From contig CANGZW010000002.1 in NCBI GenBank assembly GCA_947458405.1, positions 37,055-101,054 on the forward strand: 64,000 nt of DNA, written 5' to 3'. This document shows, in pieces, positions 9,316 through 18,510 of this stretch (position 1 is the stretch's first letter; each line of letters opens with the position of its first letter). Below the pieces are notes generated by a model. It saw only the letters and a program-made list of their open reading frames with translations. It did not search any database and had not been told where the DNA came from. The position numbers were made by a program, and so were the translations under genes. This DNA comes from Leptospiraceae bacterium. Its GTDB lineage: Bacteria; Spirochaetota; Leptospiria; Leptospirales; Leptospiraceae.

Positions 9316-9500
9316 GCAGCTTTCTCGTTAGCTTTTAAATAGATTTTACAGGATTTGAATTCTTTAGAACAATTATCCAAAAGATTATTTAAATCCTCAT
9401 TGCTTAAAACATCCTTAGAACTAGGACATGCGGATAAATTTTTAGAATAGAACGGACAAGTTGGATGAATTTCTCTGTGTTTAATCACCATAATAACCAA
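9312..9500 (-). CDS. Small four-cysteine protein
   Basis: A 62-residue (or 59, from the second Met) protein with Cys at 15, 25, 44 and 51 and the segment 'HPTCPFYSKNLSACPSS'. The spacing suggests a small metal-binding or iron-sulfur fold, but it matches no motif I know. It is convergent with the lipoprotein and shares 4 nt with it, an arrangement also seen elsewhere in the window between genuine genes. Low-complexity chance translation cannot be excluded. Confidence 0.5.
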   Translation of the reverse strand: MVIMVIKHREIHPTCPFYSKNLSACPSSKDVLSNEDLNNLLDNCSKEFKSCKIYLKANEKAA

Positions 9501-9594
9501 ATACTTTACAGTTTTTATCTGTCAAGACAGAATATACAATCCTTTTAGTTTGATTTGTGATAGATAAATGAATTCGGAAAATTACAATGGAACT

Positions 9595-10167
9595 ATGAAA
9601 AGCACTTCTTTTTGCCTTTTACTGCTATTTTTAGAATTGAGCAATTGTGCAATTTTTTTTAAAGAACCAGGTGTTCCTCCTAAAGTAAATGGAGTGCCTA
9701 TCAGTGATAATCTTAGAGTTCTATATATACAAAACTTTCAAAATAATTCCTATGGTCCCGGGCTTCATATAATGCTAACCCAAGCACTCAAATCAGAAGT
9801 TGACCGCAGGGGAAGATTTATCCAAACTAGAGAAAAATCCCAGTCCTATTTTAAATTATATGGAAGCATAAACCATTATCAAAAAGTAGGAAATTTATTG
9901 GATTTAGGTAACCAGCAACTCAGCTCTGAGATAACAGTAGTAGCAAAATTAGAGCTTCAGGAGTTAGGGGGAGAGAGAATAACACTCGAAAGGGATGAAA
10001 TAATGGTAAGAGCCTATTTTTCTGATCAATTGGGGTATCGGGAGTCAGAGGAACAGGCTCAAGCTAGACTAATGAATACACTATCCATTCGAATTTCTGA
10101 AGAAATCGAGAATGCTTGGTACTATTACATTCAGCAAAAATATTATCCCGAGAAAGGTAAGCAATGA
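9595..10167 (+). CDS. lptE: LptE-like LPS-assembly lipoprotein
   Basis: I choose ATG 9595 over 9568, because the protein then opens with a standard lipoprotein signal ('MKSTSFCLLLLFLELSNC', Cys18). The body has the LptE/secretin-assembly layout: 'LRVLYIQNFQNNSYGPGLH' (strand, then helix start), 'LTQALKSEVDRRGRF', 'SYFKLYGSINHYQK', and a C-terminal helix in which most residues are charged. LptE plugs the LptD barrel that inserts lipopolysaccharide in the outer membrane, which fits an LPS-bearing spirochaete. Sequence conservation in this family is low, so the call rests on layout. The stop overlaps the next gene by 4 nt. Confidence 0.6.
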   Translation: MKSTSFCLLLLFLELSNCAIFFKEPGVPPKVNGVPISDNLRVLYIQNFQNNSYGPGLHIMLTQALKSEVDRRGRFIQTREKSQSYFKLYGSINHYQKVGNLLDLGNQQLSSEITVVAKLELQELGGERITLERDEIMVRAYFSDQLGYRESEEQAQARLMNTLSIRISEEIENAWYYYIQQKYYPEKGKQ

Positions 10168-10454
10168 AAGAAATTGAGTTATCTAGGGGAAAATTTGCTA
10201 TTGTCGATGACGAAGACTATAATACATTAGTTCACTATCGTTGGTATATCAACGAAAATGTATCCAAAACAAAGCAATATGCTATGAGATCGCGTCTTGC
10301 TAATGAACAAAATATAATTTTTGGAACTAAAGTGTATATGCATAGATGTGTATTAAATATATACGAAAAGGATATAACCGTAAAACATAAAAATGGAAAT
10401 ACTCTGGATAATCGTAAAGAAAATCTATATACTGTGAAGAAAAAACAAAAGTAA
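10164..10454 (+). CDS. Small HNH-endonuclease-fold protein
   Basis: A 96-residue protein with the pattern of phage-type HNH proteins: 'GKFAIVDDEDYNTLVHYRWY' at the N-terminus, then 'YMHRCVLN', then 'VKHKNGNTLDNRKENL'. In the family the last block is usually 'VDHINGNxLDNRxxNL', so the metal-site histidine and asparagines are kept while the preceding Asp has become Lys. Proteins like this are usually free-standing homing-type nucleases or fused to AP2 domains. Here it is the whole protein and overlaps the LptE-like gene by 4 nt (ATGA), so it looks like a resident operon member. Confidence 0.7.
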   Translation: MKEIELSRGKFAIVDDEDYNTLVHYRWYINENVSKTKQYAMRSRLANEQNIIFGTKVYMHRCVLNIYEKDITVKHKNGNTLDNRKENLYTVKKKQK

Positions 10455-10458
10455 TTTT

Positions 10459-10905
10459 ATGCTGAAATCAATGTATTTAAACATAACTTCGAGTAATAAA
10501 GAATTTAATTCTGTATTTACTGATGAATTTTATGGTAATATTAATTTAGTGATAAAAAATAAATTCAGATCTAATCGGTCAAAGATTATCTTTTTTGCAG
10601 AGGCGAATCTCGATATCTTTTATATTTTAAAAGGGGGCACAATAGAGAAAAGGTTAGAAGAATTAAAAAAACATATAAATACTTTTTTTGACTCCACAGA
10701 GAGCTGGATTTTAATTTATATTTTATTCTCAGAGAGAGAAATCAAGATCCTTACCTCAAAAAATATGGATTATTTGACGCAAGACTTATTACAAATAAAA
10801 CACGAAAATATATTTATTCAAAATATTCAAAAAGGATTGCATTATTATATATGGGAAGTATTTTTTCAATTGGAAGAATACAGTGAAAATCCCTTTTGGA
10901 CATAA
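10459..10905 (+). CDS. Hypothetical protein
   Basis: A 148-residue soluble protein starting 4 nt after the HNH-like gene, so probably in the same operon. It contains 'KIIFFAEANLDIFYIL' and 'WILIYILFSEREIKIL', alternating hydrophobic strands and basic helices, and ends 'ENPFWT'. There is no signal peptide and no recognisable motif. A start at the internal ATG (10471) is also possible. Confidence 0.6.
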   Translation: MLKSMYLNITSSNKEFNSVFTDEFYGNINLVIKNKFRSNRSKIIFFAEANLDIFYILKGGTIEKRLEELKKHINTFFDSTESWILIYILFSEREIKILTSKNMDYLTQDLLQIKHENIFIQNIQKGLHYYIWEVFFQLEEYSENPFWT

Positions 10906-10995
10906 TTTAGAAAATAGGATAATGGTTAAATTATTTTTTAAAAGTATAATTTTTCTATTTTCAAATAATGCATATAGTAGTACAATTCCTTTACT

Positions 10996-11925
10996 ATGAG
11001 ACTACTAAAATATATATTATTGAGTCTTCATTCCAATCTAAAATCTCAATTGTTTTTATTAAATAATCTTAAGTATCTAAGTATTTGCTTTTTTTTATTA
11101 TTCACATTCTCAATCTTCGGTCAGGATAATAAGCTAGAGTTTTTAAGATTAACTGAAAATGCACTCCAAACTCCAATTTATACACTTTCGAATAAAGATT
11201 CTTCAATTCGTGTGAAAGTAATTGGTGTAATTCATGTCGGAGATTTAAGATACTACCAGCAATTACAGAGAATTATACGTGATCTTGATTATTTGTTTTA
11301 TGAAGGGATCAAAATGACATATTCGTCCAAAAGTGCAATTGGATTAATTGGCGTAAAAAATGAACCAGATCGAACCAAGCAGGATGTTAAAACCTTTACA
11401 AATCTCCAAAATCAAATTGCGATTAGTTTTAAATTTGTAGAACAAGCAGATTATTTAAAGCCAGAATCAAATTGGATCAATGCAGATGTAAATTTGAACC
11501 AGTTCACTGAAATTTTACAAAAAACAAATCTAAGTCTAGAGGAGTTGTCCAGGAATTTAACGCTCGACAATAGGAATATATTTGAGCAGGATAACGAAAG
11601 TAGAGATTCTTTAAGAAATGAAACCGATCAAAACAAAGTTTTACTTTGGTATAAAAAGAAAATGGCAGGATATTTGGTTAAATCCGCAAAAGATCTTTGT
11701 TTTAATGAAGAAATGAGAATCCCCAGAGAAGCAATCATAGTAGAAAGAAATAAAGTCGCTTTAGGTTATCTAAAAGAAAAGTTAATCAATACAAATCCAT
11801 CAGAACTTGGATTGTTATATGGAGCGGCTCATATTCCCCATTTTGTAGAAACACTCAAAAAAGATCATGACCTTGAGGTAAATTCTATTGAATGGGTTGA
11901 TGCTTGGAGTTTGAAAACTAATTAA
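10996..11925 (+). CDS. Exported TraB/PrgY/Tiki-type protein
   Basis: A 309-residue protein with a long n-region and a signal-like hydrophobic segment ending near residue 43 ('FSIFGQ'). It carries the landmarks of the TraB/PrgY/Tiki superfamily: 'VIGVIHVGD' (His80), 'LFYEGI' with its glutamate, 'AIIVERNKVAL', and 'LGLLYGAAHIPHF' near the C-terminus. Tiki-type members are metalloproteases, and PrgY reduces the activity of a peptide pheromone. The bacterial exported members are largely uncharacterised. It overlaps the CNNM-type gene by 1 nt (TAATG). Confidence 0.75.
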   Translation: MRLLKYILLSLHSNLKSQLFLLNNLKYLSICFFLLFTFSIFGQDNKLEFLRLTENALQTPIYTLSNKDSSIRVKVIGVIHVGDLRYYQQLQRIIRDLDYLFYEGIKMTYSSKSAIGLIGVKNEPDRTKQDVKTFTNLQNQIAISFKFVEQADYLKPESNWINADVNLNQFTEILQKTNLSLEELSRNLTLDNRNIFEQDNESRDSLRNETDQNKVLLWYKKKMAGYLVKSAKDLCFNEEMRIPREAIIVERNKVALGYLKEKLINTNPSELGLLYGAAHIPHFVETLKKDHDLEVNSIEWVDAWSLKTN

Positions 11926-13268
11926 TGCCGTTTGTTGAAATTCTAATAATATTTTTTTTAATTATAGTGAATGGCTTCTTCGTAGGAGCTGAGTTTGCGA
12001 TTGTCTCCTTGAGACCCTCTAGAATTGAAGAATTAATAAAAGAGGGCAGACCACTAGCTACTCTTACTAAAACGGTAGCTACACAACTCAATGATATGCT
12101 ATCTGTATGTCAGGTTGGAATCACCATTGCAAGTTTATTATTGGGGTGGTTAGGCGAGAAATATGTAGCTAAAATTATTGAATCTTTTTTTATTATGATG
12201 AATCTTCCACTGGGGGAGGATTTCAACATTCATGGTGTATCTATAATGTTAGCTTTTGGTGTAATTACATTTTTACATATTACAATGGGGGAGCTGATAC
12301 CTAAATCAATTTCAATTGTGAGTTATGAAACGGTGGCAATCTACTCAGCAATTCCCATGATGTTTTTTTATTACTTATTTTATCCAGTTACTTTCCTATT
12401 AAATCGTGTCACAAATTTAGTTCTTACCGCCTTAAAAATTCAAGATTCAAGCCATAAATTTGTTCATACAGCCGAAGAGCTTATGATAATTTTAGAAGAG
12501 CAGAATAGGCGTGGGACAATTGATGAGCAAGAATTAAAGATCATTCAAAATACTTTCGAGTTCTCGGAACATGATGCGAAAGAAGTCATGACTCATCGTT
12601 TAAATATGGTTGGTTTAGCAGAAGATGCAAAAATTAAAGATATTTTAAGTGTAATTGCTGAAAATAGATTTTCAAGATACCCAGTGTACGATAAATCTAT
12701 GGATAATATCATTGGCGTACTACATGTCCAGTCCCTAATTGAATGGCTATCCAACTCTACAAGAAATAAGAATGAGACTGTAAGATCAATTATGCAAAAG
12801 CCAGTTATAGTATATGAGTCTTTGTCTATCGAGAAAGTAATGCAGAAGTTACGCGTAGCAAAGCAACATATGGCCATTGTAATTGATGAGTATGGTGGGG
12901 TATCAGGACTATTAACAATGGAAGATATTATCGAGGAAGTTTTTGGTCAGATTAGCGATGAAACAGATGATGAACACCCTATAACACATGATATAAATAC
13001 TGATTCCTATATAATTGATGGGGAAAGTGAGTTGGATGAGCTAGTGGATGACGTTCTTCTGGGAGAAAATATTGAGCATAATCAGGGTGTTAGAACAATT
13101 GCAGGATTTTTTCTGCAAAAGCATGAGGATGTTCCAAAAGAAGGAAGTATAATTACAATTAAAAAAGGAACTCTCACAGTTACAAAGATGGAAGGTAACA
13201 AAATATTAAATATTAGGTATGACCATACACCTGATCAAATACTTCCTATAAAAGAAGATTATGATTGA
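11925..13268 (+). CDS. CNNM/CBS-pair transporter (CorC/HlyC-type)
   Basis: A 447-residue inner-membrane protein. An N-terminal CNNM (DUF21) domain has about four hydrophobic helices ('[20 protein letters not shown]' is diagnostic). Two CBS motifs follow ('[17 protein letters not shown]' and '[20 protein letters not shown]'), then a C-terminal CorC/HlyC domain. Relatives are Mg2+/Co2+ or Na+-coupled Mg2+ exporters gated by nucleotide binding at the CBS pair. Old annotations call them hemolysins without good evidence. It overlaps its neighbours by 1 and 8 nt, suggesting one transcript from the TraB-like gene through coaB. Confidence 0.9.
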   Translation: MPFVEILIIFFLIIVNGFFVGAEFAIVSLRPSRIEELIKEGRPLATLTKTVATQLNDMLSVCQVGITIASLLLGWLGEKYVAKIIESFFIMMNLPLGEDFNIHGVSIMLAFGVITFLHITMGELIPKSISIVSYETVAIYSAIPMMFFYYLFYPVTFLLNRVTNLVLTALKIQDSSHKFVHTAEELMIILEEQNRRGTIDEQELKIIQNTFEFSEHDAKEVMTHRLNMVGLAEDAKIKDILSVIAENRFSRYPVYDKSMDNIIGVLHVQSLIEWLSNSTRNKNETVRSIMQKPVIVYESLSIEKVMQKLRVAKQHMAIVIDEYGGVSGLLTMEDIIEEVFGQISDETDDEHPITHDINTDSYIIDGESELDELVDDVLLGENIEHNQGVRTIAGFFLQKHEDVPKEGSIITIKKGTLTVTKMEGNKILNIRYDHTPDQILPIKEDYD

Positions 13269-13806
13269 TTCTGAAAAATGTATTACGATTGCAGTTACTG
13301 GAAGTATAGCCGCCTATCGTACTTGTGAAATTGTTCGTAATTTGAAAAAAGCAGGGTATCCGGTTAGAGTCATAATGACAAAGAATGCTCTTAATTTTAT
13401 AGGAAAAGCGACTTTTGAGGCTTTAACGGAAAAATTAGTTTTAGTGGATGAATATGAGTCATACATGGCCCATATTGAAGTAAAAAGATTAGCATCTGTA
13501 TTTGCAATCGTCCCAGCCACAGCCAATATAATTGGGAAAATGGCTAATGGAATATCAGATGATCTTGTTAGCTCAACATATCTTGCGATACAGTGCCCTG
13601 TTGTTGTAGCTCCAGCCATGAATCCTGGAATGTATCTAAGTAAGCCAGTACAGCGTAATATTATCCAGTTAAAGAATGATGGAGTTGAGGTAATTGATCC
13701 ATTAGAGGGAATAGTTGTTTGCGGAGATGAGGGAAAAGGAAAGCTAGCTGATAATAGTATAATTGAGTCTCGTCTGATTCAAAATCATATGTCATACAAG
13801 TCGTGA
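13261..13806 (+). CDS. coaC: Phosphopantothenoylcysteine decarboxylase (CoaC half)
   Basis: A 181-residue flavoprotein matching the N-terminal half of bifunctional Dfp/CoaBC. It has '[10 protein letters not shown]' (FMN binding), the catalytic histidine (His71) in 'YMAHIEVKR', the PxMN motif 'PAMN' (118-121), and the active-site cysteine lid 'CGDEGKG' (Cys154). It decarboxylates 4'-phosphopantothenoyl-cysteine in coenzyme A synthesis. Here it is a separate polypeptide. Its stop overlaps the GTG start of coaB by 4 nt, so the two halves should be made in equal amounts. Confidence 0.92.
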   Translation: MIDSEKCITIAVTGSIAAYRTCEIVRNLKKAGYPVRVIMTKNALNFIGKATFEALTEKLVLVDEYESYMAHIEVKRLASVFAIVPATANIIGKMANGISDDLVSSTYLAIQCPVVVAPAMNPGMYLSKPVQRNIIQLKNDGVEVIDPLEGIVVCGDEGKGKLADNSIIESRLIQNHMSYKS

Positions 13807-14465
13807 AATTTAATAAAGCAATAGTAACATCAGGACCCACTAGGGAATGGATAGATCCTGTCCGATATATTTCTAATGCCTCTTCAGGAAAAATGGGGTA
13901 TCATATAGTAAATGAACTACAAAAATGGATTCCTAATACTGTTTATATTTACGGAAATGTTTTAGAAAAGTACAAAGAATATCAAGGATTAAAAAAACAG
14001 GTTGAAACAACTTTAGAAATGCTAAATGCAATTCTCGAGGAATTACAAGATAATACCTTAATAATAATGGCCGCGGCTCCTGCTGATTTTAGACCACAGG
14101 ATTACGTTGAGAATAAAATCAAAAAAACTTCAGAAGAGAATTATTCTTTAAATTTAGTTCAAAATCCGGATATCTTAGCAACCGTATCACAAGAAGTTAT
14201 TAATAGAAATTACAAATCAGTCCATAAAATTGGATTTGCTGCAGAGACAAATAATCTTGATGAAAATGCGAGAGAAAAAATAATGAAGAAAGGACTTGAT
14301 TATATTATTGCAAATTATGTAGGAAGAGAAAAGGGGTTTGGAGAAGCTGAGTCATCCGTAAAAATAATATCAACCGATGGCATACAAATTCAAATTGAAA
14401 ACCAATCAAAAGAAGAAATATCAATTCAAATAGTTAATTTTTTACGACTAAAATTTGATTCTTAG
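13803..14465 (+). CDS. coaB: Phosphopantothenate-cysteine ligase (CoaB half)
   Basis: A 220-residue protein equivalent to the C-terminal half of Dfp/CoaBC. It opens with '[18 protein letters not shown]' and '[12 protein letters not shown]', the nucleotide-binding signature of CoaB. Later it has '[10 protein letters not shown]' and 'QNPDILATV', and '[11 protein letters not shown]'. It joins cysteine to phosphopantothenate; bacterial forms use CTP. The start is GTG 13803, inside the end of coaC. The end overlaps the convergent membrane-protein gene by 4 nt. Confidence 0.92.
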   Translation: MKFNKAIVTSGPTREWIDPVRYISNASSGKMGYHIVNELQKWIPNTVYIYGNVLEKYKEYQGLKKQVETTLEMLNAILEELQDNTLIIMAAAPADFRPQDYVENKIKKTSEENYSLNLVQNPDILATVSQEVINRNYKSVHKIGFAAETNNLDENAREKIMKKGLDYIIANYVGREKGFGEAESSVKIISTDGIQIQIENQSKEEISIQIVNFLRLKFDS

Positions 14466-15580
14466 AGATTAAGAGTTTTATCAATTAAATCATAATTTTT
14501 TAATATAATTGTATTTAAAGATAAAATTAGAAAAATTGCGATTATAAAAAAGATCACTCCAGTTGTAGATAATAAAAAATAAAAAACATTTCTTAGAAAA
14601 CGAAATTGAAGGAAAGCAGAGCTTATGATGATAGCTTTACCAATAGGAGTACCTTCTTCTTTTATAAATATATAGTAATTTCTAATATAAAAAATACACA
14701 TAATTATAACAGAGATAAATAGCAAAAAGCCGAATTGTGAAGAATAGTGTTTTTGAAGAGAAAAAAGTGGTATGTATATAATATTACCAATGATAATACC
14801 TGAAACAATAATTATAATAAAATGTCTTACAATCTGATTTGTAAAAATAAACAAAAATAGTTTTACTGGCATAGAATCAAAAATCCAATTTAGAATTGAA
14901 TTTTTAAAATTAGGTTTATTCAACTTCCTTTCTGGTAAAATGATTTTTCCTGTATTACTTTCTTCATTATTCTGAGAAGCAACATAAAGTGAATAAAAAT
15001 TCATTTTTTCAATAGCATTTTCATTTCCTAGCAATCTAAAACCCCATATCATAATTATAATAAAAATAATTTGAGATATGAAATTTATGAATCCGTAAAT
15101 TGGAATGTGAATCATATGTGGTACTGAGAGTGTCAAATTTTGAAATCCAATGAGTATTGATAAAAAGAATAAAACTCTCCCGGTAAAAGGTCCAAACCAA
15201 GCATTCATATAAATAGAAATGAATGTTGAAAAACATAATAATCCAATGAAAATCCAAAAGAAGGCAGATATTTTAATAGCCAAAAGAGATCTTTCTAATT
15301 TATCGATTGTTTTTTCAAGTTGTCCATCGGAGGGGATTTCATTTTCTCTCAAGTAAGAGAGTGCTACATTAATTTTAGAAATTTTAAAAATTAATCCAGG
15401 TAAAAAAGCAATTTCAGGTGTAATTTCTTCGGTTGGAGGTGGTATTGAGCCTTCTAATTGATCTTCAAATGAATTAATAATATTTGGAACTTCATAAGAA
15501 AACTTAATATTTAAAAAGAATGCTTCTATACATAATAGAAGGCTTAGAATAGGTAAGAGTAAGAGAAACTTTCTTTTCAT
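14462..15580 (-). CDS. Hypothetical polytopic membrane protein
   Basis: A 372-residue protein with an N-terminal hydrophobic helix ('FLLLLPILSLLLCIEAFFL'), an extracytoplasmic segment of about 80 residues, then at least six more hydrophobic segments ('FFWIFIGLLCFSTFISIYM', 'IIFIIIMIWGFRLLG' and others). One loop near the middle is polar. No family was recognised. It overlaps the preceding 307-residue gene by 1 nt, so the two are almost certainly co-translated and probably work together. Confidence 0.65.
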   Translation of the reverse strand: MKRKFLLLLPILSLLLCIEAFFLNIKFSYEVPNIINSFEDQLEGSIPPPTEEITPEIAFLPGLIFKISKINVALSYLRENEIPSDGQLEKTIDKLERSLLAIKISAFFWIFIGLLCFSTFISIYMNAWFGPFTGRVLFFLSILIGFQNLTLSVPHMIHIPIYGFINFISQIIFIIIMIWGFRLLGNENAIEKMNFYSLYVASQNNEESNTGKIILPERKLNKPNFKNSILNWIFDSMPVKLFLFIFTNQIVRHFIIIIVSGIIIGNIIYIPLFSLQKHYSSQFGFLLFISVIIMCIFYIRNYYIFIKEEGTPIGKAIIISSAFLQFRFLRNVFYFLLSTTGVIFFIIAIFLILSLNTIILKNYDLIDKTLNL

Positions 15581-16503
15581 TACAATAGAAAATAAATCAA
15601 AACCCAGACAATTACAAGAACAAGAACAGCAACTATAGCAGGAACCATTAAGCCACCCTCTCCCTGTGCTACTTTTTCTCGGATGAATTTCTCATCTTTA
15701 GAAACGGTTGAGAGTTCTGCCATCTTCACTTTTACTCCAGATTCTTCTTCTATATAGAGACCATAAACCCTTTCTAGCACTTTAACTATAAATAGAATTG
15801 ATTTCTTTTCTTTTTTTATAATATCAACTATCTCTGCCGGACAGGGAAGGATTTGTCCATTTTCTGCTTTTAATTTAAGACCATTAATAGTGCTTTCTCC
15901 CGTAGGAGTATCTTTGTTAATTTTAATTTGAACCTTATCACCAATTCTTAATTCGGTTGCAATAGTCCCACCTACGGGAGATAGAACGAATTGGTAATTT
16001 AAAATACTCGCATCATCAGGAATTGAAGGATATGGTGATTTTTTTTCAGGTTCTTCTGTAGGTAGGTTAGAACTTCCTTCGAGCTCCTCTTGTGTGACTT
16101 GATCAATATGGCAAATATAGTCATATTCCGATCTTCCTAATATTTTATGAATATTTTGCTCAAATAAGGTTTTCATTTTAACAGTATCATTTTTTTCAAG
16201 ATAATGTGCAAATTCAGTCATAAAACCTTCTTGAGCGAATGAATTATTATATGAATTCGTTAGGCTGATAGTAGAACTCTGTGAAAACTGACCACTTAGG
16301 GTAAGTTTTTGAATTTTATTCATACAATCTCTATATGTATCAATAATTCCAATAGAAGAGGCTTCAGAATTTTGAGAAACTATCAAATCGAATCGATCTA
16401 TTTTAAAAATAGTATCGATAATCGTCATACAAATCAATAAGTGGGTTCTCGATGGAACATCTCTGGCAGATAATTTAAAAAAATAGTATTTGTCTGATGA
16501 CAT
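15580..16503 (-). CDS. Hypothetical tail-anchored protein
   Basis: A 307-residue protein with a mainly polar body and one C-terminal hydrophobic helix ('PAIVAVLVLVIVWVLIYFLL'), so it is probably tail-anchored with the body in the cytoplasm. Residues about 150-175 are a Pro/Glu/Ser linker. The following domain ('GGTIATELRIGDKVQIKI') looks like a small beta-barrel. No motif gives a function. It is the first gene of a two-gene unit with the 372-residue membrane protein and divergent from the LolD-like ATPase. Confidence 0.65.
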   Translation of the reverse strand: MSSDKYYFFKLSARDVPSRTHLLICMTIIDTIFKIDRFDLIVSQNSEASSIGIIDTYRDCMNKIQKLTLSGQFSQSSTISLTNSYNNSFAQEGFMTEFAHYLEKNDTVKMKTLFEQNIHKILGRSEYDYICHIDQVTQEELEGSSNLPTEEPEKKSPYPSIPDDASILNYQFVLSPVGGTIATELRIGDKVQIKINKDTPTGESTINGLKLKAENGQILPCPAEIVDIIKKEKKSILFIVKVLERVYGLYIEEESGVKVKMAELSTVSKDEKFIREKVAQGEGGLMVPAIVAVLVLVIVWVLIYFLL

Positions 16504-16658
16504 AACCGGAAGAACCTCAATCTATGTTTAGATAGTTATTATAAGAAAAGATTTTACCTTAAAATATCAATAACTTATGCTATTTTCGGTTAAAAATAGT
16601 TTAAAAATTCTTTTATACTTGCTCTCTACCAAGTATTTTTTCAGATTAAATTTAAAAT

Positions 16659-17339
16659 ATGCCAGTTGTCTCCATTCAAAAACTTAGAAAGTCCTATTTT
16701 ATTTCAGATAAAGGAATTCCGATTCTATCAGATATAAATTTAGAGGTAAATTCCAGTGAGATAGTGTCAGTGGAAGGTGCATCAGGTGTAGGAAAATCTA
16801 CATTATTAAATATTATTGGTGCCATGGATGACTTTGATTCTGGAAAAGTAGATGTCTGCGGTGTTGATCTTGCGAATATTTCGTCAATAGATAAAGAAAA
16901 GTTTCGGGCTCAAAAAATTTCTTTAATTTTTCAGCATCATCTCCTCTTACCTGATTTTTCTGCATTAGAAAATGTAATGATTCCTCTTTTAATTTCTGGA
17001 ATGAATCCAAACAAAGCAAAAAAAGAAGCGGCTACCATGTTATCTATGGTTGGTCTTGGAGAGCGATTAGAAAGTTTTCCCTCTCAATTGTCAGGAGGGG
17101 AAAGCGCAAGAGTAGGTGTTGCACGTGCACTCGTCTCCCGTAAGCAATTGATTCTAGCAGATGAACCAACCGGGAATTTAGATCGAGAAAACTCTAGGAA
17201 CCTTATGGCACTAATCATGGATTTACAAAAGGAATTTAAGTTTTCTATGATTTTGGTAACCCATGACATGGAATTAGCCTCATTTGCAAATAGAAGGAAT
17301 CGTATCCTTTCAGGAGAATTACAACCTATTCTTACATGA
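16659..17339 (+). CDS. LolD/MacB-type ABC transporter ATPase
   Basis: A 226-residue nucleotide-binding subunit. It has Walker A 'GASGVGKST' (about 40-48), a Q-loop in '[20 protein letters not shown]', the signature 'LSGGE' followed by '[11 protein letters not shown]', Walker B '[12 protein letters not shown]', and an H-loop in '[10 protein letters not shown]'. The '[20 protein letters not shown]' segment is typical of LolD/FtsE/MacB relatives, which energise lipoprotein release or cell-division and efflux complexes. No permease gene is adjacent, so its partner is elsewhere. Its stop overlaps the following McsA-McsB-like gene by 4 nt. Confidence 0.88.
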   Translation: MPVVSIQKLRKSYFISDKGIPILSDINLEVNSSEIVSVEGASGVGKSTLLNIIGAMDDFDSGKVDVCGVDLANISSIDKEKFRAQKISLIFQHHLLLPDFSALENVMIPLLISGMNPNKAKKEAATMLSMVGLGERLESFPSQLSGGESARVGVARALVSRKQLILADEPTGNLDRENSRNLMALIMDLQKEFKFSMILVTHDMELASFANRRNRILSGELQPILT

Positions 17340-18055
17340 GTAAAGGGGCTATATGCTTTTATTGTGGAACTGGAGTTAATGAATTTATCAGGGATGGTAA
17401 ATTAGGTTGCAGGAATTGCTATGAAGTAATTTTAAATTTAAAAGAAGCTAATGCACTATCACAACTTACCCACTTTGCGAATGATTCAATACTTTCAATA
17501 GAAGATTTACCGCAGACGTTTCAATCATGTATGAATTTTAATATACCAATACGATTTCGCTTAGCACGGAATTTAAAAAATCAATTTTATACTAAATTAG
17601 AAAACTCTAATGTTTATAAAAAGTTAGAATATTTATTGGAAAATGAAGAAGTAAAAAAATTTACTAAATTTGGAAAAGTATATTGTTTTGATGAAGATCA
17701 TATTCGTGCAGAATTTTTCCTGACTTCAACTGAATGTAGTAAAAATCAATTCCCTGCAATTTTTTATGATAAAAATATATTTGATTTTAAAGATAATTTT
17801 GGCTATTTAACTTCCTGTCCTACAAATTCAAAAAAAGGGAATAAGGTTTCTGCCCTGCTAGATTTATCAAATCTAACAGAGGAAGTTAAATTGAAAATTC
17901 TAAATAATTATAAAGAAAATATTATAAAAAAAGATAATTTGAATGAACAAATAATCTTTTTTATAAAAAATTATGATAAAAATCTTTTGATAAAATTTTT
18001 TAATATTGCTATAGAAATATATAGTTTAAAAGTAAAAATTGATTATAATGTGTGA
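17336..18055 (+). CDS. McsA-type zinc finger fused to a decayed McsB-like arginine-kinase domain
   Basis: A 239-residue protein. Residues 7-30 form a McsA-like zinc finger ('CFYCG', then '[10 protein letters not shown]'; Cys 7, 10, 25, 28). Residues 73-180 carry guanidino-kinase blocks in McsB order: 'RFRLARNL' (73-80, cf. SSRIRLARN), 'FDEDHIRAE' (118-126, cf. NEEDHIRIQ) and 'GYLTSCPTN' (156-164, identical to the McsB active-site loop). The ATP-binding 'VGTGLRAS' that should follow is replaced by 'SKKGNKVSA', and the C-terminal half of McsB (about 170 residues) is missing. McsB phosphorylates arginines to mark proteins for ClpCP. This version is probably catalytically dead, a pseudokinase or adaptor. 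It overlaps the LolD-like ATPase by 4 nt. Confidence 0.75.
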   Translation: MSKGAICFYCGTGVNEFIRDGKLGCRNCYEVILNLKEANALSQLTHFANDSILSIEDLPQTFQSCMNFNIPIRFRLARNLKNQFYTKLENSNVYKKLEYLLENEEVKKFTKFGKVYCFDEDHIRAEFFLTSTECSKNQFPAIFYDKNIFDFKDNFGYLTSCPTNSKKGNKVSALLDLSNLTEEVKLKILNNYKENIIKKDNLNEQIIFFIKNYDKNLLIKFFNIAIEIYSLKVKIDYNV

Positions 18056-18510
18056 AATTAAGTAAAAAATTTATTTTTAAAAGGTAAAATTTAAATTCAA
18101 ATTTTTCACTTGGTTTGAGTGCGGAAATTTCTAATTACTACCAAAACCAAGCGATATGGGATACGTAATTAGAACAATATGGATATCGAATAGAAGAAGG
18201 CTCGAGGGAATTTATTGGAACTGGATTTGGCTATGGGCATGTTTTTTCATCTGGAGTATTTTTGGGAAGTGAAATCGATTTGAGTTTATATCCAAAACAA
18301 ATACACAGTAAAAAATATTCTGGCTAGGCAGATTCTAATACTTCCTTGCCCAATGCGAACCACGATATATTTGATTATTATACCAACGTCAAGTGGCACT
18401 AGATAACTATCTTTCTTCAAAAGGATTTGGTCAATTGATTATATTTTAGCTAGAATTAAATAGTTACTTATGAATAAATAAAATTATGAAAAATAAATGG
18501 AGAATTTTGT
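18056..18510. other. Intergenic region, 455 bp, mostly gene remnant
   Basis: Between the McsA/McsB-like gene and the SDR gene there is no intact gene. Most of the centre is a broken plus-strand reading frame with outer-membrane character (listed separately). The last 90 bases are AT-rich and must hold the SDR promoter, with 'GGAG' just before the ATG at 18511 as ribosome binding site. Confidence 0.6.
18121..18327 (+). pseudogene. Remnant of a beta-barrel-type exported protein
   Basis: In the frame starting at 18121 the translation reads as protein with an internal TAA at 18166-18168. After the stop it continues with 'EEGSREFIGTGFGYGHVF' and 'GVFLGSEIDLSLYPK' before a TAG at 18325. The Gly/aromatic alternation and 'GSEIDLSLYPK' suggest strands of an outer-membrane barrel. 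There is no start codon context. Further in-frame fragments continue to about 18400 after the second stop. I read this as a decayed gene, not a live one. Confidence 0.5.
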
